Below, one piece after another: positions 45,307 through 60,700 of a stretch of DNA of 64,000 nt. The notes under the pieces are model-generated. The model was given only the letters and a program-made list of their open reading frames with translations. It made no database searches and was not told where the DNA came from. The stretch spans positions 48,829,559 through 48,893,558 of the forward strand of contig OY979718.1 in NCBI GenBank assembly GCA_963855995.1, in the 5' to 3' direction. Source of the stretch: Muricea muricata. Taxonomy: Eukaryota; Cnidaria; Anthozoa; Malacalcyonacea; Plexauridae. The stretch's first letter is position 1; every line of letters begins with the position of its first letter. The translations under genes were made by a program, and so were the position numbers.

Positions 45307-48300
45307 CTAACGCACGAAAATGTAGCAAAATGCGTGAATTTCTTTAGCTCCATCTTTTTTACATCTTACAAGGTTTCCACAGGAGACCAGTTTTGGTTCT
45401 GGAGCATCACAGGTCGAAGTTCCCTGTCCACCAAAGCCAATATAGGAGTCAGGTGTTTTGCATTTATCATGTTCATTTCCCGTTATGCCAAGCCTTACTC
45501 GACTGCATTCCGCACAATATTTTGTTCTTTGCAAATTGAAACCTTCTTCGCATACATGGGTCTGTAGATATGAATTTTCTATAAGAGATTTCCATTTATC
45601 GATGCCAAGATTCGTACTAAGATGGTTTTCATCTTTCATTAACTTGTAAAGCGAGCTTACAACGTTATTGAATGACAATAACACGAAATTGGTCTTGTTG
45701 GTGACTGCCATTCCAAGGCAAATCTCTTCGAAGCCTAAACTGTGATAAAGCTCCACTTTCGTTTCGTTTTTGTCAAATGATGTGTGCCCGCCTTCTGGAT
45801 TGTAACTTTCTTTGTTGGTCCAGTATTTAGATGAGTAATTGAAAGTACTCTAAAACAAATATCAAAATCATCTTATTTTCATAAATGCAAAAGTTACTCT
45901 ATAATTAATATCGCTTGTACAGTATTTGTTTTGCATTTGTAGTGAAAGAGTGTTACAAATTATTCGTTTGCTCCGCACGCTTGCACTGGTTCCAATCTTC
46001 ACAACTCGTACATCAGTAATATAAACATTTTATCTTTTATGATCTGTAGCTACAGTGTGTATTTAGCTTGTATGTCCACACATGTATTTCTCAAAAAAAT
46101 CATCTATCACACAATGAGGTCTTACCAGAGATCCATTGATTTTCATCATTAGTGTCCAACCTCCTCCATTACATTCGCCAAGTGATGTCATTTCACAATA
46201 CACTTTGGCGAATTTAGAAGTTGTTGTTTGGATTTTATAAACACCACTTTTCGCGTCACTATTAAGAATCAAACGAAACATAGTAAACTACTGAGACATA
46301 CGCAGGTGCGGTACTTACTTACCTTGAAGAAACGAAAGAAAAGTGGAGAGAAAGAAAAGGAGAAAAAAGGGAGGGGACTCCGGAGAGGGAAAGGAAAGAA
46401 GGAAAGAGTGAGATTTTTTTATTTACTGTACATTTAAACCATTAATATCACTAATCCGCTGGTTAGCTGCAAAATTTCATCTAGAAACCTTTCTTGAAAT
46501 GACAAAATTTGATTTTATACTGAAAATAACATCGCATGGAGTCTTGTAAACTTTCATCAGGTTACTGGCATTTGGTTGAAATTACACATGCACCACGTTG
46601 CCAATGCTGGCTTAATTTTGTGCTCATTTTAGCGTTTATGAAATTGGTGAAATATCTACGATCTAAATATGACTAATAAGTTGGTTTGAGTGTTGGTTTG
46701 ACAAGAATGGGCACCGTTCGAGCAGCTCTTACCTGTAGTTGTCGAATATTGTCTTGCAGGAACTGAAAACTGAATGTGAACAAAATATTCATTATATGAT
46801 AGTCCATTAAGAACTTTACGCTTATAAACCATCACTTGATAATGTAGAAATCTCGCGCTCTTAGAATTATATTTCAGTAACGGTCGGTTAAGATGTAACA
46901 AAGCTATGAAACAAGCTTACTTGGTATTCAGTTGTGTAATAATTTCTCTTGATATAAATTACCTTTTTCCTCATCACACAATTTTCCTTTGAATTGGAAT
47001 GTACACTTGCACCGAAAGCAGTTTGGTCCGTTGCAATTAGTTTTAATGCATTCAGCTCCATTTTTGCATTGTTTTTTCGCACAACGTCCCTGGAATAAAT
47101 AGTAATAAACAACAACATATTACTAAAATATATGCGGAAACTTACGTACAAATTATTCAGAACTATTCTAGAAAAAACTGGCTACCTCCCCCTCCCTTCT
47201 AACTCAGTCTTAACGTATTGTGAGATGGTGCAAAGACTGTGGAAGATCGGAAAAAATGTAAACGTAATAAAATGATCACCAGGTCTTTGGAATTTACGTA
47301 CGTTGTTTGAGGATGTTGTATGTATTTTTTTGTACAGTATCCAGTTATCATCTGCAACGTTATTTGCATGTCCGTTACCAATCGTAATATTGCTAACTTG
47401 ACAATTTTCGTTTGAAGCATCAGTTTTTATTGGTCGAAAGTTGAATGCTGTACAAGATTTCGTATCCATACAGTGAAAGCTGCACTGTAATATTTGGGTT
47501 ACGATGAGGGTTGATATGACATTTGTTTCCAGTTTTCCGCCTAGAAGTAAAAATTAAAAGAATAATAAGCACCGTGAAAACGAAACGGACATCAATAGCT
47601 TTTTCTGCGCGTGCACGCAGACGTAGCCTTGTTTCTTTTTTATTATATATGGGTGTTTTACGGTAAACTAAAATACTCGTATAACTCACAATTAAATTAC
47701 TGAACGTATACGCGAGACACACAGACAGGGGTATTTTTCACCAGGGACGAAACCCTGCAGAGCGTTAATTGCGGGGGTGCGGGGGGAGATGAATATTCAT
47801 ATCTTCTCCCCAACAAATTGCTTTTAAAATTAATTGTTATTAGGGTTGATTTTAAAAAAAATTTGTCTGGCAGAACCCAAATATATAAATATATGACACA
47901 TTTTGGTCCGATTTTACGCTCTAGTTCCGCCCCCGTTTTTAGGGTTATACATATAGGCCCAGTACGTCACTTTTCCGCACATCTGCATTAGGTTCCAGTA
48001 CAGATTACAAATGAGTACATTTTCTCAGGCAAAACATGGCCAGAACTCTCTTCATCGCCAGCGCCTTTAGAAATGTTGGCAAGAAAGAGTTAGTTCAAAT
48101 ATAACTCTCGCATGTGAAGGAAACGTCGTGAAAAACGTTGGCTGTGATCATTGTTCTCTACAAGAAAACGTCGAGAGAGGTGGGGAAAGTGGGCGCGGTT
48201 TGGACATAACTCTCCGAAATCACGGCTCTCCGAGATAACTTTCCTCTTCATAATTCTCTTTAGCTATAGCATTTTGAATTTCTCATGCTACCCCCCCCCC

Positions 48301-49620
48301 CCCCAATCTGTTTGCATGCTTCTCCAAAATCGTGACCCTGGCTAAGCCACTGTACTTAATTCAATGCATACAATTTAATAATACAATGGATTAAAATACT
48401 TGTGTATGATCCAAAATTTAAAGGTGGTAACAATTAATTCTTCAATGCCAACCACAAGTTGTGACACATGCATATAAAGATTTTTTTACAGTACTATAGT
48501 AAACTGAACATACTGTCAGGGAAAGCTAGTCTAATGAAAACACAAAATGTTTCCACATGATGTGAAAATATTTATCTGATGCTCCTTGGTGTCCATTCTA
48601 GAAAGGATATGCCTTATAGAGTTCTCCCATGTTAGTAAATTTTTTTATCGCTCCGTTGTTTGTACAGTCTCACCCTAATATTGCGAAATTTTATTGCATC
48701 ACTGCCTGTTCCCGAGCAACTACGCTCCTTACGTCAAAACGTTTGTTGGATATTTGTCAGTCTCACATTTCCAGTATGGTTGTGTTGTTTAATTCCCTGA
48801 TTCCTTCCTCGAGCACGACTATACTAAAAATTAGATTACGAGCTCAACTATCACCGCATAGAAATCGAGAGCGAGTAATCTAATTGTTTCAGTAGAATCA
48901 GAGGTCAAACATGGAATATTCAACAAAAAATTTGATTTTTAAGCAATTTTTTTAAAAGAAATCTCTATCGGAAGATGATTGTTTCGCTACTCGCTATCTA
49001 TCGAGGAATAGATAGCGAGTAGAGTAACCAATCAAATTACAGCATTTGCAATAGTATACTAGTATGATTCTACTAAATATAATTATGGTTGCCGGTATAC
49101 AACGATAAAAATATAATAAAATCAACTGCATGCTATTGTAAAATGATCAAGGTGTAAAGACTAGTAATCGAACGCTTAAAAATGGCCAGTCATGCAATAT
49201 GCATTCGATCAGAGAAGAGGGAAACATGTTTATTATGATTTATGTTCAGTTCGTACACTATACGCAGCAAAAAATTAGTAAGTTGTATATAAAGCTAGCC
49301 TTCAAAACATAATGCTTCGCAATAGTCAATCGTGTGTTGCTGTTGTTTTTTCTATTCTAAATCGCTAGTAATGGCATCTTTGAAGCCTGTATGATTCCCA
49401 TAGATTCGAGGACCACTCACAGAGAAGCCTCACGCTTGAATTCATGAACAATATTTTGTCGCTATAAACACACGCAGTATTGATTCAACCTACCTTTCCT
49501 TACTCGGTGGAACAGCTGTTGTTTTGTGCTGCCGCTTCCACGACAAAACGCTAATGACATTAGCAGAAACAAAAGATAATTCAGGCTAAAAGTTCGTTTA
49601 GAAACGAACACGACGTACAT
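45307..49620 (-). CDS. Secreted PAN/apple - EGF - fibrinogen-like protein
   Basis: Exons in transcript order are 49494-49620 (ATG, signal peptide YLLFLLMSLAFCRG), 47302-47540 (PAN/apple-like: CSFHCMDTKSCTAFNF, then CQVSN) and 46963-47089 (EGF-like, eight Cys, GRCAKKQCKNGAEC). These are followed by 46733-46762 (Thr/Ser linker), 46126-46287 (SGVYKIQ, then GGGWTLMMKING) and 45307-45849 (KYWTNKESYN, then IGFGGQGTSTCD, stop). Junctions are in frame except the start of the 46126-46287 exon, where a TAG blocks every obvious acceptor, so a small exon is missing or the gene is damaged there. The last two exons form a fibrinogen-like domain close to coral skeletal organic matrix proteins. Likely an extracellular matrix or adhesion protein. 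Confidence 0.78.
48992..49023. repeat. Short perfect hairpin in an intron
   Basis: ctactcgctatctat is followed after six nucleotides by its exact complement. It sits near agtagaatca/tgattctact inverted ends (about 48891 and 49076) and may be the core of a small MITE. Confidence 0.5.
49494..49620 (-). CDS. Signal-peptide exon of the fibrinogen-like gene
   Basis: The ATG at 49618-49620 opens a 42-codon exon with a basic start, a hydrophobic core (LNYLLFLLMSLAFC) and a likely cleavage near CRGSG. It ends AAAG|GTAGGT in phase 1, matching the next exon. Confidence 0.75.
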
Positions 49621-49702
49621 TTTTCTTTCCTGGTATGCCATAATAAATTCGGGATAGAGTCGATAAGTATACAGATGTATAACGACAGAAAAACACTCAC
49701 GT

Positions 49703-49712
49703 ATTTTATATA
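49703..49712 (-). promoter_or_regulatory. Candidate TATA box of the fibrinogen-like gene
   Basis: TATATAAAAT on the minus strand lies about 85 bp before the ATG at 49620, a reasonable distance for a short 5' UTR. There is no other evidence of the start site. Confidence 0.4.
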
Positions 49713-50162
49713 TGAATTTCTTTAGTAACGTGACGATAAGTGCTGATTTAATTTAGACAAATTTATATTGCTGGTTTTGACTTTTGTTTACAGGTATAAG
49801 ACACAAGCGTAAATATAAAACAAACGATATTTATTAACGGAGCTGTTTGCTGGCTCTCAATTGCAATATGTTAGACATATATTCTATTTTTGGCGCTGAA
49901 AAAAACCGTATAACGTTAATCAGTACAGTCTGCTTGATTTCAGATAAAAATTTCGTTCAAAAAAGCAATACTTTTCAGAACTATGACTAAAAGCTGCATG
50001 TTTTCTGTTTGTTTTTTTACTTCCGTTGCGTAGTTTTAATATTACATGAGCAGGAAGATAATTACTTATAATCGCTGACGTTTAACAAAAATAATTACAA
50101 CTGATGGATATGCAGTCCAGACTAGATTTTAAGATGATCTGATATGTATATTTATATGTCTA

Positions 50163-50424
50163 TCACTTGAGAGTTGAAATGGATCCTTTGCACGTCATAA
50201 CGTTACATTGGGCATCTGGAGGACAAATATGTATTTCTGCTAGTAAATTTTTAAATGATCTAGATTTAACGATAGGAAAACCCTTAATTACTTGAACTTC
50301 ATCAGCTGTTCGTTCCCATGAGCCATAATTCATAAAGACATTAAAAACTGCATTTCTATTATTGCTGGGAAGCATTTGGAGGACAACCTTAAGAATTATG
50401 ACGTCATTGGTCTATTCACTGGCT
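50163..50424 (-). other. Possible isolated exon upstream of the fibrinogen-like gene
   Basis: A minus-strand open frame reads NDVIILKVVLQMLPSNNRNA through GSWERTADEVQVIKGFP to a Cys-containing end (ICPPDAQCNVMTCKG) and a stop. A pyrimidine-rich acceptor-like sequence precedes it, but the first AG leaves a stop in frame. It could be a terminal exon of a neighbouring secreted gene or chance. Confidence 0.25.
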
Positions 50425-51835
50425 GCGAAACAAGAAACAAATTAGGATTGTGTGGATACCTCTAATTTGCATGTGAGACTGTAAATTTATTCCTCTTAAA
50501 AAGAATTAACAGCTCTATGGAAAATATGAGTTTTCTATTCTTATTGTCCAATTGTCGTCTGACAGTTAACACTTAGTTTGAGTTAGGACATATTTTTAAT
50601 GTAGTTAGGAAATATCAATGACAAGCTAGTATCAGTGTCAGTGGCTGATATACTGGTATAGATTTTAATCTATCGTAGTCTACGATTTCCTAGATAATGC
50701 TCAATATCATACGCATAGAATTTAGCATTGATCTCCCAAATCTAAAGCTGCATGTTCTCGCGCTTCTTTTTTTAAAATATGAACTTATGTATTCCCCATG
50801 ACTACATTTTTACTACTCATCTTGTCACATGTTATGAACATATGTATTCCACATGACTACATTTTTACTACTTGTCTTGTCACATGTAACCCATTCACAT
50901 TGAGACTTTTAAAGGACAATAAGAAAAAGTTGTTTTAAAATTAAATGAAAAGCGATCATTGCGATCAATTGAAACATCAACGAGCATGCGCAAAAGTTGT
51001 TTAGCAACCAAACTACAATCCTGGACAAAATATATGGCAAAAATGGCATTCAGTTATTCCCCTTCCCCCAATATCAATGTCGTTTGCGCCAATGCACCTG
51101 TTTTTACGCGAGGATTTTCCCGAAAATAGCAACATTGATACAGGGGAAGGGACAAGCGTACCTAAGAATTAAATATAGTAGACAAATAACTGTATGACGA
51201 AAAACAAGAAAGCCTGAAGATAGGTTTTGCCAAACTACTTTGTCCAAGATTGTAGCCGAGACATGGCCTCAGTGAACATTAGTCAGCAATCAATATTTAA
51301 AAACTGACTCATGCGCTCATCAAATATGATCACTTGTATCAAACTGGTGTCAACCCAGAAATGGAGTGAGATTATTTTCTTCCATCATGGTATAAAACTA
51401 TCAAACTCACTCCAGACAAAAGGTGTATCACATTACACATGCGCTCACTTCCTGATGATACGCAATAAAAATATGCTTAAATTTTATAGTTTTTCGCTTT
51501 CTATACTCACAGGTTTAGATGTGTGACCGAGGTACCTGCGGAATTTTAAAATATATCATATTTGATTTGTATTGCAAGTAATTTAAACGCAATTTATCTT
51601 ATTTTGAAGTCGGACTTTGGGGGTTGAAATTTCATGTTTGTGTATAAAATTTGCTATTTTTAAGCGGAAGTAAGAAAAAAAACGGAAGTATCAAGCTCTA
51701 AATTTCTCGTGACGTTGAGGTACCACCGTATTTGGAAAGTACATCATTTGGCGGTCATTTTGATACCAAAATCATAAATATTGATGAAATTCCCGCGTCG
51801 GACTGATGGGGTCGAAATATTGTAATTTATGGATT
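50425..51835. other. Intergenic stretch with a 55-bp tandem duplication
   Basis: No gene is seen. A unit of about 55 bp (gaacttatgtattcc...cttgtcacatg) is repeated twice at 50779-50889. Confidence 0.45.
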
Positions 51836-51951
51836 ATGCTTCATATTTTTGTCTTGTTTGCATGCTTGATCACTACTGTGGGAGCGACTGGCGATGACTG
51901 TGAATCGAGTACATCTGGTACAGTTCCTTCGTTTTCTTACGATATAAACAA
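51836..51951 (+). CDS. First coding exon of a secreted protein
   Basis: ATG-initiated sequence MLHIFVLFACLITTVGATGD is a clear signal peptide, followed by DCESSTSGTVPSFSYDINK and a consensus donor (AA|GTGAGT). Downstream exons were not found in this window, so the identity of the protein is unknown. The long following intron contains MITEs and (TA)n tracts. Confidence 0.55.
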
Positions 51952-52122
51952 GTGAGTAAAAAAATCAGACAATATATAACAAATCAAAGTTTTCAGCCTT
52001 TCTAGAAGCTTGCTTGGATTTGTTTCTATAACAACTTTATTATGTTTTTGTACTAGCTTATTGATATACACACTAGCAAAGGAGAATAAACGAGACGATG
52101 GGGAGAGCGTGGAGTCTTGGCT

Positions 52123-52325
52123 CAGTGGCGAATCTAGCGTAGGTCAAAATAAATTACTACAGCTCATTCTTGGATATATTTACATTTTAAAATACCTTCA
52201 AAGCAATTTCACTGGTTAGATTTTATTCTTTTGAAATTCATAGCCTATGACATTGTCATAAAGTTATTTTGAATTTAAAATTGGGCTGCTATAATTTATT
52301 CTGACCTACGCTGGACCCGCCACTG
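52123..52325. mobile_element. hAT MITE, copy 1
   Basis: The 203-bp element has ends cagtggcgaatctagcgtaggtca / tgacctacgctggacccgccactg and near-identical 8-bp flanks (tcttggct at 52115-52122, ttttggct at 52326-52333). It shares most of its interior with the copy at 60026-60194. Confidence 0.9.
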
Positions 52326-52333
52326 TTTTGGCT

Positions 52334-53800
<1,467 letters not shown>

Positions 53801-53870
53801 ATATGTTATTTATATTTGGTCTACCGAGCAGACCTTGGACATTTGTTATCTATATATATATATATATATA

Positions 53871-54567
<697 letters not shown>

Positions 54568-54892
54568 CTACAGCTAGGATTCATACCTATATGGGACAAG
54601 AAGGCTGGAATTATAATTATAAACTCATGAGACCATGTTCTTTTGTTTTTCCTCGGTTTTTAATTTTCCCGTAATAACTTTCTCCATTCTAAAAGTAGGC
54701 GGTGGTATTTGGTATTTCCGGGGGAAATGCAGGATTGAATGTGATTATGAAATATAATAACCGGTTATTGGGTTAATACGGAAAATATTAACATCAGAAA
54801 ACTTTAGCTGCGTTCAAAAGCAGTTTAGAATGACAAAACTCGTTCCACTAACATTTCAACTCTTTCAAATCTTAATTACCCACGTATTATAT

Positions 54893-55312
54893 GCATCTTC
54901 AATTGCACACAGTATCTAGTATTTTGATATCGTTGTATAGAACAAGCCAAGCCATGCGCTGAGTTAGCAGAATATTTGCTTCCATCTTTATTTTTATTAA
55001 CTTCAAAAACAAAAAGTGACATCGAATCATTGAGCTGGCTCGGCGACACATATTTAAAGTGTAGAGGGATCGGAAAGCAGCGAGTAGACTTTGTGTCATA
55101 GTCGCTCTATTTGAACGGCAAGCTTCGAACACTCTTAAGCTTTAACGCCCATTCGCCTTTGTAACGAGTCGCTAAAAGAACAGACGGTGTAATTCGTTTA
55201 TCCATCTCAGTATCGTCTAACAAGCGATGAAATCCGTCTTCTTGAATATTAACATCGTCCCCTGATAAAACATCACTTTCTGCTATTTCTGCCTGTCGAA
55301 ATAAACGCATTC
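54893..55312 (-). pseudogene. DUF3504/ZMYM-KCTD1-like (Crypton-derived) fragment
   Basis: On the minus strand one frame (55107-55310) gives a charged N-terminal region. A shifted frame continues TKSTRCFPIPLHFKYVSP, QLNDSMSLFVFEVNKNKDGS and SANSAHGLACSIQRY. The SLFVFEV.K.DGS.Y......L.C.IQRY pattern is that of the N-terminal part of DUF3504-type proteins, which derive from tyrosine-recombinase (Crypton) elements. The catalytic part is absent and the frames do not join, so this is a relic. The call rests on motif similarity. Confidence 0.5.
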
Positions 55313-55579
55313 TGAGTTACATTTAAAAAGTTCTTCGTCACTGTCGTCCATGACCTCCTGCACACTATTAGCATTACTTAGGATTTAGACGATCCAGCTT
55401 TGCATGAAGCCATGCATTAAAAGTAAACCTATTTAATAGCTTCCCATGCAGTTCATAAAAGATTTATGCCTAAACAATAACGAAACGCAATGTAGAATTG
55501 AATTTTTAATTAAAAACTGAAAACCTTCGAAAAACAAAAGGATGTGGTCTCATGAGCATATAAACAAGTTAAAAGCCGC

Positions 55580-55790
55580 GGGTATCAGTTTTTATTCAAT
55601 TGTGAAGACCTCGCGCTTCGTGCTCGGTCTTTACAGTTGAATAAAAAACTTTATTATATAGATACTGATATTTACGCACGATTTTTCTCGTGTGAAAAGC
55701 CGTTTCGTGATATGTTCTTAACGAACGTTATCCAATCAGAATCATGAAACGATTTTTTCACACGTGCAAAAACCGTTTCGTCCAATCAGT
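55580..55790. repeat. Foldback element with gaagacctcgcgcttcg hairpin
   Basis: tatcagtttttattcaattg and its near-complement (55624-55655) flank a tcgcgcttcgtgctc loop. It is followed by a second pair around 55690-55790 (cgatttttctcgtgtgaaaa / ttttttcacacgtgcaaaaa). Confidence 0.65.
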
Positions 55791-57612
55791 GCGAGGCTGT
55801 GTTTACATAGCAGTGAATTCGTTCACAGCCGGCAAAGTTTTCGGCGAGATTTTTTCAAGTTGTGGCTTAAAGTCCATTTTGAATTTAAAATCGACACGTT
55901 GGGCAATTTCCTATGTTTACAAAGATTTACAATGCTATAAAAACCAAAAATATATTTTTGGAAGAGAAATATGCAAGCAAAAGGCACGGCAGTTATACCA
56001 AAACAAACAGCTAGGTAAGTTGCATTTATATTATATTCACTTTTTGAGATTTTGAAAAGATAGGCTTTGTATTCTTCGCTTATTTGAAGGAAAAATTAAA
56101 AACTGCTGATTTATTTAGGGTTTCCACTTTATATTATTAGATCTGGATTCAAAAAGCAAAGTAATTTTCATTTGTATACTGTACATACGGCATCGTACAC
56201 GATGAAGTTTTGATTTTTGTTTTGGGTTTTTGTAAAAGTAAAGTGCTCTTTGCCAGGCGCTTGACGTTTAAGTGAGCCAAATTTAGGTTGGGTAAAGGCA
56301 ATCTAATGAACAGAAAATATCAGTATCTGTAAAATAACGGAAATGTCTTTCCCATATTAACTGCGAAGACAGCTTGCCACAACTTTTCTAATGGTTTTGA
56401 GAAGGTTTAAAACACTTGATAATGAACCCATGGCGGCCATCTTGGACTATCCCCAATTCATTATTCACAGGCAAGTTTAAAAGAAAACAGAAATTATTTG
56501 TAAAAGAAATTTCATTCACACAATGTTTATCCATTCCCACCAATAACCTAAAACTGTAAAAACCTCTTCTACTACTTCAATAGTACCAATGTAAATTTAC
56601 ATGGGATAGTCCAATATGGCCGCCATTGGCTTCAATTATGCACGACAGAAGCTTTATCCAGTAATTTAGATCAGTGGATACAACCATGATACCGTCGCTT
56701 CAAATTAATTATTCAATATTGTGTATACAGTGTATACTAAACATTTTTATTAATGGCTTCACCATATAGGTTTCAGTTAATTCAGAGAACGGACGTTATA
56801 TACTTTGTTTGTTTTAGCTAACATTGGTATTTGCATGCAATCGGGCAGTTTCTCTTCATAAACTCCTTGAACTTTCTAACATGACAAAAACTTTTACTCC
56901 ACTGTTTGCAATATTTGTGTTTGTCTTTACAATCTACCAATATATAAAAGGAAGCAAAAAATTAGTAAATTAATTCTACCTTGGAGTTTCATTATGGAGC
57001 ATCATGGAGTTTCATCCACAAAATTGAAATCATTAAGAAATTATATTGTTGATGACAGGCTGACAGCAAGATACTAAAAATACGCCGTGAGTTACTTTCC
57101 ATATCTTCACTATTATCCAGCACGTCATCATTTCCCGTCAATAGTTTTATGATTTCAAAATGGCGATGTTCGTGTAGCTGTCAACCTATTTTTTATCAAT
57201 GTTCACATTAAAGAGTAAACTTGAATAAATTATGACTTAAATCTCAAAGAATACATTACGACTTGTGTCTTTAAATTGCACGCTTACGACTACATGATAA
57301 ACACGACATTATACACGCGGTTTGAAGGTATGAATTCGTAATAAATTTGTTTCACTCGAAGATAAAATGTTCAAATTCATATCTTCGCACCCCCGTGTAA
57401 TATCGTCGATACGTGATCCAAATACTATGTAAACCTTCCCTCATAAGTTCATGGGACAAAAAAGGAGGCTTATATTAGAACGTACAGATTATCACATTTT
57501 AATATCAATACGAGCACGCATGATACTTTCCTCATTGCTATGGAGTATAGAAAGACTGAATAGAAAATTAACATTGGATTGCACGTTATCTTACACAAAG
57601 AAGTACACTTAC
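55791..57612. other. Non-coding stretch with two inverted repeats
   Basis: ccatggcggccatcttggac (56428-56453) pairs with 56603-56629, a small MITE-like unit. tacacgcggtttgaaggtatgaatt (57311-57335) pairs with about 57381-57408 and is related to the copy at 38239. A plus-strand frame at 55744-56011 ends at a GTAAGT donor but matches nothing. Missing 3' exons of the astacin gene could lie here. Confidence 0.4.
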
Positions 57613-57744
57613 ATTCTTTGCAGGTTTTACAGCAATTCTTTTTCATGAAAGAATAATACATATTTCCATTATAGTTTACACAGTAACGTTCCCAACTCCC
57701 ACAGGTTGATCGTACGTTTTTAGTACACGTAGTAATTGTTGTTG
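57613..57744 (-). CDS. ShK-type exon 2
   Basis: [16 protein letters not shown], then [10 protein letters not shown], with donor T|GTAAGT. This is the last exon found; phase 1 means that at least one more coding exon must follow at lower coordinates. Confidence 0.85.
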
Positions 57745-60700
57745 CTATATCGGTGAAACAGAACGTGTTTAGATACAAAACGCTGTATAGTAGACTGTCT
57801 TAAGCCTGGTCCATACTTGGATGTCGGGAATGTTCTCCTTTTCACGTAAGTGAATGAACATGTTAACAAACTATATACAGTATAATACAGGACAAAATTA
57901 GATTGCTTTTGCAATGGTGCAGAATTCACTCAATTACATCGGCCAGAAGAAGTCTTCTCAAATTCTTACGACAAGTGTGAACAAGCTCTAATGAGAATAT
58001 TGCTGATTCTGCAGACAAAAATTTTAAAAGACCGCATGCTCTTAAATGCCATATGAACACTCATTTGATTCGCTTTACTATATTTAATTCTATATCAAAT
58101 ATGAACATACTCATAAACCATATGACGTTTATACCATATAAATAAACTAAATGTTATAACATATAAAACTACGCTCGCATAATTATATAAACACAAAATA
58201 TTTCATTGCATATAAACGAGAAATACGTGCATGCATGCAATAACCGACTCTCGAGGGAAAATAAATCTTGAAATTAACCTACGTTTTTTCATTTCACATC
58301 TTACTCCAGTGTAGCCAGATGTACATCTGCAACTGTATTTATCCCCACTGTTCCTACATATTCCAGCATTTAAACATGGAGAAGAGCTGCACGGAGAAAC
58401 TATTAAAAAATATCAGATCATTCTTTTCTAATTTGAGCCTGTTTGCATACTAGACTAATTAACCTTCGATCTAGACATCTAGTTTACTAAAATACGTAAA
58501 ATATATTTTAAAGTTTGCAAATTTTGTATAGACCGATATTTTTATTAGTCAAGGGAAAACGGTTATCATTTTCGTGTTAAAAATTGCAGCGTTTCCGCGC
58601 GCGTAATACAACCAGGGCCGTAGCTATGGGGGGGGGGGGGGGGTGTAGTTAACAGTTATTCTACGAACTCGAGTCGTGTATGAGCTGATAACACCTGTTT
58701 TATTATATGGACAACTACTACCAAAAAAACTTCCCAGTGCAGTTATATTTTACTAAAATATAGTCAGTTTAGCAATGTAAACAACTCGAGCTTATACCGT
58801 ATAAAAAAGTACTTATCGTTATTTAAAAAGAATATTTTAACAAATTTTTGCCAAAAGCTTCAAATTCATTAAATAATATAATTTTTTTGTGCGAGACAAG
58901 CGCTTGTCGACCTCAAAATTGAGCACAATTTTTGTTATTATAGCAATTCAAAAACATAATTTTTTTTAGCTTTTGGAGACTTATTCAGTATTAATTCGTA
59001 AAAAACTGTATTTTATACTTGCTTAGGTGACATTTAAATCAAGTAACAAAAGCTTTATCTAGGTTTATGTGTGGTACTTATGACCAAGAAAGGCTGGCAA
59101 AATACTCAAAACAAGATTTTTGCGATCAAAAAACCGCAGCCACCACCTTGGACGGCCATATGAGCTAATATCCTACAAGTAGAGGTGCCAATCAGATTAC
59201 AGAATACTTAATATCAGTTAGCGGTCTATATAATTATTTCATATATTCATCTTCTGCACTGTAAATTTCTTTTTAAATCAATTTCAAATTTTGTAAGGGC
59301 CTCACAAATTTTCCAAATTTTCAAATTATTTTGCGCATTTCGGTAACCAGACGTTTTAATTCTACTAATTTCAAGATCTTCTTTCAAGCGGTAGAAAATA
59401 TTTCGTTCTTCCTGCCTTGTTCGACCTATATTATACTTGTTCAATAGACAATTTGTATAAAAGTCACATTGTGCATCATAATTTATCAATGTAATCAAAC
59501 AACCCAATCAAAAGTGCGAGTATATAATAATAGGAACGAGTCGTTTCCTCGATACGATCGATACCTTTTCTTTCACATCGAGTTCCAGTGTAATCAGATG
59601 TACAACGACAACTATACCTATCGCCAACATTTTTGCACACCCCGTTGTTGAAACATGGGGAGGAGCTGCAAGGTTTAACTATAAAAACGAAATAAATTTA
59701 CATTATGGCAACTGTAAAATATGCTTGTATGTAAGGATTTCCAGGATTTAGCTATTAGTTTGTTCTTTTGAATGCAGTTATTTCATCTCCAAGCATAATG
59801 CTAAACGTTGCACGCCTAGCGACCGGGAGGGAGCGTCTTAATTGTGTCTCTTCCAAGCGCGCAAAATTCCTATAATGAAAAATGCGCCGATTATGTCGTT
59901 TTGAGCTAATTATTATTTTATATTCTAAACGCCATTTTGTAAAAAAACCCCACAGATTTTAGCTAGGATCGGATGGATTTGAAGATTTTAAGGAAGGCTT
60001 ACATTTCACTCCAGAATACTAATAACAGTGACGGATCTAGCGTAAGTCAATACCACAGCTCATTCTAGGATATATTTACATTTTAAAATACCTTCAAAGC
60101 AACTTCATTGGTTAGATTTTATTCTTTTGAAATTCATAACCTATGACATTGTTATAAAGTTATTTTGAATTTACTAACCCTGGATCCGCCACTGACTAAT
60201 AATGAGCATTCAAAGCTTTGCAAGTGACTCGCGAGTACAATAAGCGAATCTCTGGCCAATGTCATACTAGTTAGATTGTGAATAAAATTAATTGTTTGCA
60301 TAAAAATTAAAATTGGCAAATTGAATAAAGCGGTTACTGTATGTTTCGATAAATATTTTTCACACAAACTCAATTAGTACTTTAGTGTACCTGTGACGAA
60401 GGTCACAACATACTGCAAGCAATATATATGTGGTATATAGTGTTCGCTGCTTGCTATTATAAAATCAATTAGGACGTCACAGTAATCCTAGTTCTAATTT
60501 GCTTTTCGTGATATTTGCACATGCAAAATTTTACCATGCATTCACATCCATACTGAAAAATATTTAGACTTGTAGCCTAATGGACTTGTAATCAACGATC
60601 ATTTCAGTACAACTATAAATTTTATCTACAGTTAAGAAAATAAATAAAAATTGCACAAAAGCATCTTTAATGAACACAAGTTAAAGCAATGACACCCACA

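Noticed and set aside
48629-48883. Plus-strand 84-codon ORF
   Set aside because: It lies in an intron, overlaps MITE-like ends and has no recognisable motif.
59247-59507. Minus-strand 86-codon ORF as an extra exon of the astacin gene
   Set aside because: It has no Cys-module pattern and no matching phase-1 splice sites; the EGF exons on either side join without it.
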